Position numbers and translations under genes: made by a program
Part shown: positions 55,977 to 64,000 of the stretch, piece after piece
Position numbering within the stretch: the stretch's first letter is position 1
How the letters are laid out: every line of letters starts with the position of its first letter
The notes under the pieces: generated by a model
Seen by the model: only the letters and a program-made list of their open reading frames with translations
Databases searched by the model: none
Told to the model about the DNA's origin: nothing
Source of the DNA: Roridomyces roridus
Lineage: Eukaryota > Basidiomycota > Agaricomycetes > Agaricales > Mycenaceae
Assembly (NCBI GenBank): GCA_029378245.1
Contig: JARKIF010000016.1
Location: 682,001 to 746,000, forward strand
Length of the DNA stretch: 64,000 bases
Direction of reading: 5' to 3'

Positions 55977-57295
55977 TTTGGTGACTCCGGGCGGCCTCCC
56001 TGATGTTATCGCAAGTCGGTCCGAGCCCGAATGGCCTTGAAAAGACTCTTATCGAGTGTTATCACGGCGATCCTCGCTTTATTCAGTTGCTGATTGGCCG
56101 ATCAAAATTGCATCATGGATCTGCAAAGAACCTCCGAGGCTGTGTTTGACACCTCCTTCTCGCCACCACCGCCAACGTCCTCCAACGTGGAACGAACCAC
56201 AGTGCTGAGTGAACTGGAGTACAGCACTCTCCCAATAAATCTTAGACTCATCAGCGATCAGAAAGCGAACTCTCTGCACTGGTACGGTCCCGAAGGCCAC
56301 AATACATTATCACCTCCGCCACCTCCGCGCGGTCACCCTTGCCTCCGACACAGTGCCAGCTTTGCCTCCGGGCCCTATCCTGCGGACCTTCCAACCATTT
56401 GCACTATCTGATTCGTGTGCTAACAGCCAGTGGATCTGCCGGTATCGACACCAAGTGGCAGTGGCGGCGGAGGTATGTCCCGAGGTCTCGTCGTAAATGA
56501 TTGTCATGGCCCTCACCTGCATTTCTCAAGGACATGCCTTGGATTCTGGGATGTAAGTTGCATCATCTACTTGCATATAGCCCAAGATGAAGACAAGGTA
56601 GCAGCGCGGCACGGTGGCGGTAGCGGCGGACTCGGAGGTCAGGTGGCGGTGGTGTAACCGAGGAACCACCAGTACGCCAGGCTCTACATCACTGCTGGGA
56701 TGTCTATAGGCTGTGAGCATCCGTAGCCTAGCCTGTACAATTCCAAGGTATGCTGGGCAGCTTAGATAAATTTGAATGCTTGCTCACATTCACTTGTTTT
56801 ATTCAGCAACTAGAATCTAGGTACATAATGAAGTAACTGGTAAATTGATGCACCAATCCATGAAAATCCCCGTCGAAGCGTCACGCGGGCTGTAGCAGGG
56901 ATGGTTTGTGTTCTCCGACCATCCTCCTGCCCCCGTCCCGAGTCGCCCATGCAGCGCATGACCAATACTTACCTCAGGAATACGCGCACACGGGGGGATT
57001 GGGAACCTCGATTTGAGCCTGCAAGCAACCTCCGCCCGCGAGCGGAGGTTGCGGAGGTGCGCCCGCAGCGTGTCAAATCTGGCTCTCACCCTCCCTCCCA
57101 CCGCATCCAATAGGCGCACCCACGTATAATAGTGAGTGGCTGCTCACCGGAATCATTGAAGCCGATTCTGGCTTGCTCGCTCCCAGCTTGCAGGCAGCGG
57201 TCCTGGCGCTGCCCCCCCAAACCGCCATCCTGCTTGCCTACTGCTCTCTCCCCGCTGCGCCCTGACTCGCTGCTTGCGTACCAGATGCGCGCGAC

Positions 57296-57510
57296 GCCTA
57301 TTGGGCCCTTTGGTGCGGCCCCAAACGCTGCTCCCGCCCGTGGCGGTGGTCCCGTGTCGACTGGCGGAGGCGGAGGATGCCCCCAAAATAGCTACCTGCG
57401 CCGTTGGCGCCATTACATACCTCCGCCGGGGACCTCTAAGGCCCCATCAAACCAACATCTAATGGGACCATCGAGGTCCATTAGTCAGCAATCCGGAGGT
57501 GCACTAGGTG
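57296..57510 (-). repeat. Right terminal inverted repeat
   Basis: Reverse-complement partner of 54394-54602; includes GGGACCTCTAAGGCCCCATC and TCGAGGTCCATTAGTCAGCA. Confidence 0.85.
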
Positions 57511-57518
57511 CACTTTCC

Positions 57519-58577
57519 TTCGGTAGCTTACTTGACTCATTGTAATATGACTCGGACCCCTGGTACATAAGCCAGGTGAATGCAATCCCCACCCTCTTCG
57601 CGGAGCGTCGAGGGTCTGTAAGAGAGACTAATCCCCACCCCTGCGCGTTTGCAGAGGGTCACTGTGGCCTAAGACGTGCATAGGCTCAAAATCCAACAAG
57701 GATTGACCGGCACAAGGTCCCGCATCGGAACGGCCGGGGCCCGCACTACAGATATCGTGACTCGCAATCTGCCGGAGACACCTTGGACCAACCAGTGATG
57801 TTGACGTATGATGATTGATCCTGCTAGTCTCTGTGACAGACGCTATATACTGAGTTTGATGACGAGCATCCAACACAGCAGGCAGCCTTAGAATCACCAT
57901 TAGAACACATGCCCCAGCAAGAATTGTTGACTTCCAGAGCCCAATCCTTCAATTTGTGATACAGTCAAATGCCATCAACAAATCAAGCTCAGAAAGGTTG
58001 ATGGATATCTTCACAGTGGCTTCACGGGTGGCTTAGGTGTAAGTGAGGAACGTGTTCATTGAAAGGCGCTCTATAGACTTCTCCCTGAGTCCGAGGGCAT
58101 GGTATCAAATACTGGCCCAGAGCGAGCCCAGTAAAATTAATGGGTCAGCCGACAATCACCATGTGATTAGACTATGATCCTCCCACGGTTCAAAGTTCAA
58201 TCAGAATCATTGATACTTACGCCTCTTGCAAACCTCTTGCATCATGGCTGGGATCCGGAGAAAAAGAATTGAAGCCAAAAGAAAAGTTTATATCAACAGC
58301 ACCTACTACTTATGTCACTCAAGTTCTCCACACACCTGCGAATCATGCTTGTATCTACTTTCACAATAGTCCAGCACTTTGAAAAACAGAAATACCTCAC
58401 TGCCTGTCATTGTGCCTCGCGAGGGCACTGCCGGGTCCCCAGTTTGGGCTTGGCCAAACCCGCACATCGCGCGGTCAATTGAGTCGATACTCGCTGGCAG
58501 GAGAGGGGATATGGAGCGAGGTGCCACCGTCGTGCACAGGGTACTTGGGAAGTAGTCCTGTAGTAATCACGTCCTGT
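57519..58577. other. Intergenic, about 1 kb between mobile elements
   Basis: No gene recognised. A short CCCCACCC.. GAGGGTC repeat occurs twice near 57586-57660. Confidence 0.4.
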
Positions 58578-60122
58578 CAAAGGGCGTGCCGGACCTTAGG
58601 TCAGCACGTCACGTGCAATTCCGTGATCTGTTCCTGCCGCCTCTTCTGGCCTCGTTTCACGCTTCATTTGCCCTCCATTCACGCGTTTTTCATAATCAAG
58701 TTGGCTGTATACTATGTCTACAGAATTTGGCATATTCAATTTTGCAAAACTGCACATCCTCGTCTACTTATGGAATAACTGAATCATACTGGAGTCGGCA
58801 TTTAGAGTCCATCTTCGTCAAATTGGCCTTTCTCGCGGGTTTTCACACGGAGGTAGAGTATGTAGTACCATGAATTCAGTGTATGGGTAATTAGAATAGC
58901 TTGCTAGTGGACAGAAAGATGAGGATCGCTGACGTTGCCGCGCACACGCCGCTCCCAGCTCTCCCAGCTCTCCCTCCCACTAGACCTCCGTCTTCGTGAA
59001 CGTTGGTGTTCGAGGCGGGCAGGAGCAATACAGAACCGACTCTGAGAACCCGCACGCACATGGCGGTCTGTCCACGCCAGACTCTGTTGGGCACAATGCA
59101 GCTAGCTCGATGTATTGAATGCAGCGGGGTGGTTTTTCCATACGGCGGTGCGTCATCCTCCCTTGGGGCGTGGGGCGTGGAGGACAAGGGTAATACGGCG
59201 GTGTCGACAGCCCAGGACGCTGGTCAATCGGGGCTGTCTCTCTTGCGTCAGTCCGGACGTGGTGCGACGAGGAGCATGGCGGTGGTTGGTCGGCTAAGCG
59301 CGGAGAGCAGTCAACGAGTCTGCTCGCAGCATGGACGCGGATGGTGCGGCTCCAGGGATGGCGGATACATGTGGATTGAGGGGCGGGTGGTGCTGAAGGA
59401 GAACACGACCCAAAGATGAGTTGCGGTCGGTAAAAGAACCGTCCTTCGCCAGTTTCTGTAGAGGAGATATGTGAAAGCAGAACGGGTAGCAGCAATGGCG
59501 ACGCACCCAGGTCCCGAGGCGTTGAAAACCCGCTCAAACATGCTCCCACTGCACTGTTCCGTCGCCAAGTCGACAAGGAAGTCCCTCCTGGTTGAGAGAA
59601 TGGCTGAGAGTCGTCCAAACGAGTCGTTGCTGGTGGCACTGGTGCAATAGTGAGGACTGACAAGATGGTCGTTTTCCGTCGGGATTTTTGCGAAAGAATG
59701 TTCCATGAGTGTCTTCGAGTCTGTTGAAGTTTGTGGGTTCACACTGAGATCCGGTTAATCAGAATAAGATTTACACAATAGCGGTAAGGCTGGGTGGTAC
59801 AAGCTCGTGAGGAACTCCCTCTGTATCTACCGTATATATACTATCCTGTGAGTCAACTCGTGAGTCATACCAGAATATTCTTACTAAGTGTTCCATAAAT
59901 CTGAGTCGAGGTGAGTCGAAGGTTACTAATTACCCGAGGCATCGCCGAGGCGGCTATGTGCCGAATGCTCATTTCCCAACAGAGTCGAATGGAGGTCGTT
60001 TCAAGGCGGATTCATGGCGTGAATGCAGCGAATTGAGGGGAAACGAGCCAGAGGAAGGTTGGAGGAAGGAGACAGCACGGATATCATGTGACGTGCTGAC
60101 ATAAGGTCCGGCACGCCCTTTG
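58578..60122. mobile_element. 1.5-kb TIR element
   Basis: CAAAGGGCGTGCCGGACCTT at 58578-58597 is matched in inverted orientation by AAGGTCCGGCACGCCCTTTG ending at 60122. The pairing continues with one mismatch through GTCAGCACGTCAC and then more weakly (CCTCTTCTGGC against CCTCTGGC, TTCACGC) for about 120 bp. Target-site duplication is not clear. The interior holds one possible small reverse gene (59294-59706) and no transposase. Probably a non-autonomous or eroded DNA transposon. Confidence 0.65.
59294..59706 (-). CDS. Possible small gene inside the 1.5-kb element
   Basis: ATG at 59706 opens MEHSFAKIPTENDHLVSPHY and continues to MFERVFNASG, followed by a canonical-looking intron (GTGCGT donor near 59508, CTACAG acceptor near 59458). 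Two downstream frames are possible, one ending near 59294 (LAKDGSFTDRNSSLGRVLL) and one near 59311. About 120 residues. No known domain. It could be captured host sequence or chance. Confidence 0.3.
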
Positions 60123-60137
60123 GCATGGCGTGTTTAC

Positions 60138-60374
60138 TACTGTACTATTTCAACCGGATCTTCGGCCCTTGTGACCTGTGACCTACATCCTTCGCTTTTT
60201 CAACATTCGAATTACCATATAAGGAAGGCCGCCGAAGGCGGCCCGGAATTTTTGATGGTATCATTGCCTTTTGAGGCAGGAGGCAAGGCCTGTGACACGG
60301 GACACCTATTTTCATCCTTCATTTCGGCTGTCGCTGTGACGCGTGACCGAAGATGCGGTTGAAATAGTACAGTA
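60138..60374. mobile_element. 237-bp foldback element (MITE-like)
   Basis: TACTGTACTATTTCAACCG (60138-60156) is the exact reverse complement of 60356-60374. Inner segments also pair imperfectly (ATCTTCGG, then a GTGAC block and CATCCTTC). The centre is a perfect short hairpin, GGCCGCC-GAA-GGCGGCC (60227-60243). Almost the whole segment can fold on itself. No clear target duplication. Confidence 0.75.
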
Positions 60375-60423
60375 CCAGACTATATACAACTACCTACTTG
60401 TTCGTCAGTTGTATATAGTCTGG
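60375..60423. repeat. Perfect hairpin, copy 2
   Basis: A 17-bp stem (60375-60391 and 60407-60423) with a 15-nt loop. In reverse complement it matches the hairpin at 49867-49909 together with its left flank (GTAGTCTCGG...) and most of the loop (GACGAACAAGTAG). It directly abuts the foldback element. Confidence 0.9.
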
Positions 60424-60732
60424 TCCGAGACTACTTGGGAAGTGCGAGACAGAGATGTCGATGAACCTTGAAGGAGGCGTGCTTTACGCGTGCGACTGCA
60501 GAAACATTTGGCACGGGACCAAAAGAGGGTTCGTCACGGTGAAGGAAGGTGAAGACTGGTGAAGAACCGTTTCATCCACGTGAGTCAGCGGCCGGCGCGC
60601 CATGTGATTGACATCTGTCAATAGTGCCCTCTTTATCCCAACCGCGAGCAGCTTGAGCTTGAGACCGCCCTAGCCCGCCCGACATTGAAGGCTCCGATAT
60701 CTTGGATTGGAATCCGTCAATCTCTATTATTC
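60424..60732. other. Intergenic, 300 bp
   Basis: Upstream region of the hydrolase pseudogene. No AAAACGCCG motif seen here. Confidence 0.45.
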
Positions 60733-61861
60733 ATGTCTCGTCCACTGGCATCCTTTCCCGCCTTCACCAAACTTCAGCTCCTCAAAGTCCCAGCGTCGAC
60801 AAGGATGTTCCGCTTAAAGCATGGGTCATCGAACCTGTTGGAACAGGTACCTTTCCGATGGTAGCTGCAGGCTATGGGCAAGTCCTCTGTTGCGTCGTAG
60901 CGACTGTCATCCTGACATTGAAACGAAACACCAGCCTTACGGTCATCAAGGACGCAGGCCTCCTGGCTTTCGGAGAACGCTGGGCTGCCGAGGGGAGATA
61001 CGCGTCTATCATCTTCGACTACCGGTTCTTCGGCGGCTCGGGCGGTACACCACGTAACTTTGTCTCGCTCCCAAGCAACGAGAGGATTACGAAGCCGTTC
61101 TTCGCTGGGCACGACTCCAACCCTCTCCAACCCGACCGATTCATCAATAATGGGGAGCGCCTTGAGCGGTCTCACCGTCTGCCAGCTGGCGCAAGACGAT
61201 CCCGGGCTGGCCGGCGTCATGGCTCATTCGCCAATGTTGGATGGTGAGCGCCATGTTTTCAGCGCTTAGCCATCCTTAGTCCTCGCAGGCTATGAATCTA
61301 TGATATGGCCGTGTATCTCGGTTTCAATCCGCGGCTCCTACTCTACGCCGTCGTTGACTGGATCCGGGGATTTCTGGGGGTTTCGCTACTTTTCGTTAAG
61401 GCCATTGGACGCCCGGCGGAGTTCGCTTTCTTGAACACACCGAGATCGTATCCACGTTTTGTCACCATGTTTGCGCAGGGACAAACCCCGTTTTTGTCTG
61501 CCCTAAATCTCATCAATCTGGGGGTCCTTTACGAGATTATGAACGCGCGACCGGGCAGGAGGCTCCGTGATGCGCTGTGCCCCGTCTTACTGGTGGTTAA
61601 CAAAGGCGACGATTTGGCCACTGCTACCGAAATCGCGCGGTTAGCACCAGATAGTCGGTCTCTAACCCCCCTCGGCATCCTTGAAACTGAATGATCTACT
61701 AGAAATCACCCTGGTCGAAGCACAAGGCGGTCACTTTGATATCATGGAGGGGGGAAAGGTGGGATTCATCTCCGCATGTGTTTCAACTCAGTGGTTCTCT
61801 CCACTAGTCTTTCTCAGTCAACATCAAGGCCCAGCTGGATTTTTTGGAACGGCTTCGTTGA
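60733..61861 (+). pseudogene. Frameshifted copy of alpha/beta hydrolase
   Basis: Paralogue of the gene at 46.3 kb. ATG 60733 opens a frame that should read into the PSVDKDV block, but that block lies in another frame, implying a one-base loss near 60792. AGYG, the GC-AG intron 1 (GCAAGT near 60879), LTVIKDAGLLAFGERWA and ASIIFDYRFFGGSGGTPRNF are intact. A second shift follows at about 61075 (LPSNERITK), and the stretch before the nucleophile elbow is shortened near 61148. The 3' half (FNPRLLLYAVVDWIRGFLG, GGHFDIMEGGK and the end near 61861) is again well preserved. Several independent lesions make a functional enzyme unlikely. Confidence 0.85.
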
Positions 61862-62048
61862 GATCTGTCAAGATGTCTGTAGTCTTACTTCTTGTAACGA
61901 CTGTACGACAATTTACCCCCGAAACATAAATACCTCGACAGCCCTGATATGATACGCTAGTACATCCGGGAATTGATGGAACGCACTCGCTCAACACTCG
62001 CTGCTTTAATAGCATGTCCGCGCTCGAATTCGATATTCCGCTGCCATC

Positions 62049-63809
62049 ATGTCCGCCGAAGAGCTTCTCACTAAATTCGACTACGACAAGTTCATCTGGA
62101 GGCAATCCAGTGCCAACGAGTCGCAGCACTTCCAGCGTGCTCTCGCAGGCTCCGAAGTTGTCCAAGAGCTTTGGAACAGGGTTGACAAGGGACATCAAAC
62201 ATTGTTCTTCGCTGTTCACCTACGTCTCGCTACCCCGCAATCGGAGGCCGCAATCCAAGAGGTCGCCCGTCGCTCCTGGATTCACCTCCGCCACCAGACT
62301 CCCATCGTTGCTACGACCTGCGGCCTCGACGAAAACGAGTTCCCTCTCCTCAAGTACGCCGTCCCGGATGTGAACCAAGTCCGCGAATGGGCCGCACGGA
62401 CGCTCATTGTTCACACCCAGGCCACCATCGATCTCAATGGATTGCGAGAGGAGCTGGGGTATCAGAAGATTCCGAGCGCTGCCGGCGATCAGACGTGGAT
62501 GCACCTCGTCGTCGCCTCATCGTCCACCGAGGTCGAAGAAATCGGCTTAGTTTTTCATACAGCACATGCACCTACGGACGGGAATGGGGCGAAAATCATC
62601 CTTCACGGCTTCCTCTCTGAGTTTGCCAAACAACTCGGGAGCACCGCCAGCGAGGAGCAGTTGATTTGGGGTGATGAGATTCAGAGGCTGGCCCCCGCTT
62701 TGTTCACCGTGTTGAACGCGGACGAGCCGCTCCTTATCAAACCCGGCTCCAACGAGGAGCCTTCGTTCGCCCATCCAGCCTACGGTACTCTTGGTGCAGC
62801 GATGCAGAGTATTGTTCAATCCATGCAGGTGAGATGGTTCAACTGAATCTTTCGTATACTCAACGTTTGTCAGAACGCGTATGGTTTCAAACACAAGGAG
62901 GGCGACAAAAGCCCATGGCCCGCGTATCACCGCGCCGAGCTCGTTTTTGGCGAGCAGGAGTCGAAGAGTTTGTTGGGATATTTGCAGGACCAGCCTTATA
63001 CCATGGCCGTTCTAGGTTCGTCTCGTCAACTTCCGGGTATTAGTCAACTGAATCGTCTTCTTAGCGCACGCTGCTTTGGCCATGGTCGTCGTGCACTTCA
63101 ACCCGCCGTCAGTTGAATCCGCTGGGCATACACTCAGTAACTGGACGATGCTCGATGTGCGCCATCGCCTCAAGGAACCGTTTTCCTCCCGGCACGGATA
63201 TACGGGCTATGGAATTGCACCACCCAGATTCTCTCTTCCGCTTTCGCTGTTCTTTTCCGATGAGACGCTTCTTCCGTTGGACAAGGCTATGCTGCTGAAG
63301 TTGATGGACGACGCGCGAGAACGGTACAAACTGCAGAGGGAGTTGCCTCCCGGCTACTTCCCTCTCGCTGCGGAACTCTTTGTCGCTCAGATGAAGATGG
63401 GGTACGCTGCGAATATGTACGTGGTGCATTCCATCTTTCAATTTCGCGTGGTTTGAGTGATTCTCTGGAATTCAGGATCCCGCCCAATCAATGCTACAGC
63501 TTTTCGAGCGACGGACGAGGAGAGAACAAGTTGGATTTGACGTACAAGGACAAGAGCGGCAAGGCTGTTTTCGAGATTACGAAATTCTGGACGTCTGTTA
63601 GCCATCCATACCCTGCGCCGTGGGTCTCATTTGATCTCATACCTGAGGCGTTGTGCTGACCGTATATACTTTGCAGTTATTTCCGTGTGTCTTCGTGGCA
63701 GGGTGTCATTGACCTTGGAGCAGATTACAACGAGAATCTGACCTTGAGGGAAGAGGTTAATAGGTGGTTGGCCAAGTGGAGGGAATTCATGTTGCTTTTC
63801 GTGCAGTAG
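62049..63809 (+). CDS. HHxxxDG-family acyltransferase, copy 2
   Basis: Full-length paralogue of the gene at 51.7 kb, with the same five-exon layout (introns near 62828, 63015, 63418 and 63620). Starts MSAEELLTKFDYDKFIWRQS. The active-site segment reads IGLVFHTAHAPTDGNGAKI: the second histidine and the DG are kept, but the first histidine of HHxxxDG is alanine. Since the second histidine is the catalytic base in this superfamily, activity may remain. Other blocks: AYGFKHKEGDKSPWPAYHR, LDVRHRLKEPFSSRHGYTG, QCYSFSSDGRGENKLDLTY, SSWQGVIDLGADYNENL and the end FMLLFVQ. No lesions, in contrast to the hydrolase beside it. Confidence 0.87.
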
Positions 63810-64000
63810 TTGGTTGTAGGATCTCGGTTGATGTTGAGCTTGAACTTGCTGAACCATCGCTGAAATAGAACTGTCCAATGTACCGTGCCCGTATGATTAA
63901 CATGACTCTCACCAAATGAGAGGAAATGAATCGACACCCAAAAATATTTCTTGTTCATATAGGGCGCCATTGGTTCGGATCTCAGCTAAGCTGGTTCAGG
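63810..64000. other. 3' flank to window end
   Basis: Downstream of the acyltransferase; no gene start recognised in the last 190 bp. Confidence 0.5.

Larger units (their letters stand above)
54386..57518. mobile_element. 3.1-kb DNA transposon with long TIRs and 8-bp target duplication
   Basis: The element spans 54394-57510. Its ends are inverted: CACCTAGTG at 54394-54402 and CACTAGGTG at 57502-57510. The similarity continues inward for about 200 bp, including TGCTGACTAATGGACCTCGA and GGTCCCCGGCGGA blocks on the left and their reverse complements on the right. Directly outside lie identical CACTTTCC octamers (54386-54393 and 57511-57518), a perfect target-site duplication. An 8-bp duplication is typical of hAT and of Zisupton/KDZ elements. 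The interior is full of CCTCCGC/GCGGAGG motifs on both strands. No recognisable transposase was found, so it is probably non-autonomous. The high TIR identity suggests a fairly recent insertion. Confidence 0.88.

Noticed and set aside
54529..57430. Repeated CCTCCGC motif as a CRISPR-like or satellite array
   Set aside because: Spacing and orientation are irregular, spacers are not uniform, and the host is eukaryotic.
58120..58220. tRNA-like GGTTCAAAGTTC sequence
   Set aside because: No matching acceptor stem, anticodon arm or D arm could be folded around it; no tRNA gene was found in the window.
58980..59663. 227-codon reverse open frame in the 1.5-kb element
   Set aside because: It begins without ATG, is proline/serine/arginine-rich without motifs, and overlaps a better spliced candidate in another frame.

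Overview
The window is nuclear DNA of a basidiomycete, most probably a gilled or related mushroom (Agaricomycetes). The genes carry many short GT-AG introns of roughly 45-60 nt. Several products belong to families expanded in or restricted to Agaricomycetes (DUF6534 seven-helix proteins, DUF6697, DUF6699, a Crypton-type tyrosine recombinase remnant, an MOA-like trefoil lectin). Housekeeping genes are single-copy and ordinary: glucosamine-phosphate acetyltransferase (GNA1), an SPX-RING ubiquitin ligase, MO25/Hym1 and a synaptobrevin.

Layout. 1-6.4 kb: 3' end of a short-chain dehydrogenase (SDR), an FAD monooxygenase and a DUF6534 membrane protein. 7.3-13.7 kb: small secreted proteins, namely a duplicated pair (second copy decayed) and three members of a cysteine-rich family. 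13.8-24.6 kb: mostly reverse-strand genes (unknown protein, GNA1, second DUF6534 gene, second SDR, unknown protein, MO25) plus the forward SPX-RING gene. 25.6-32.2 kb: five tandem copies of an unrecognised intracellular family. Two copies carry HEIMH, an HExxH zinc-protease motif; the other three have lost it. 32.6-36.9 kb: synaptobrevin, the MOA-like lectin with a damaged splice site, and a DUF6697 coiled-coil protein. 37.2-41.2 kb: unresolved coding fragments, a truncated recombinase and an acidic nuclear-type protein. 41.4-45.9 kb: a large kinase that probably continues into a DUF6699 domain. 46.3-53.5 kb: a forward-strand cluster of alpha/beta hydrolase, two SDRs and an HHxxxDG acyltransferase, resembling tailoring genes of a secondary-metabolite pathway, although no PKS, NRPS or terpene synthase is in view. 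54.4-60.4 kb: a mobile-element island. 60.7-63.8 kb: a second hydrolase (frameshifted) and a second acyltransferase.

The most interesting points are the decaying zincin-like tandem array, the duplicated hydrolase/acyltransferase module split by a 3.1-kb transposon with a perfect 8-bp target duplication, a conserved 16-bp hairpin present near both modules in opposite orientation, and the inferred kinase-DUF6699 fusion. All gene models are hand-read; exon joins are inferred from splice consensus, frame and paralogue comparison, and no search was run.
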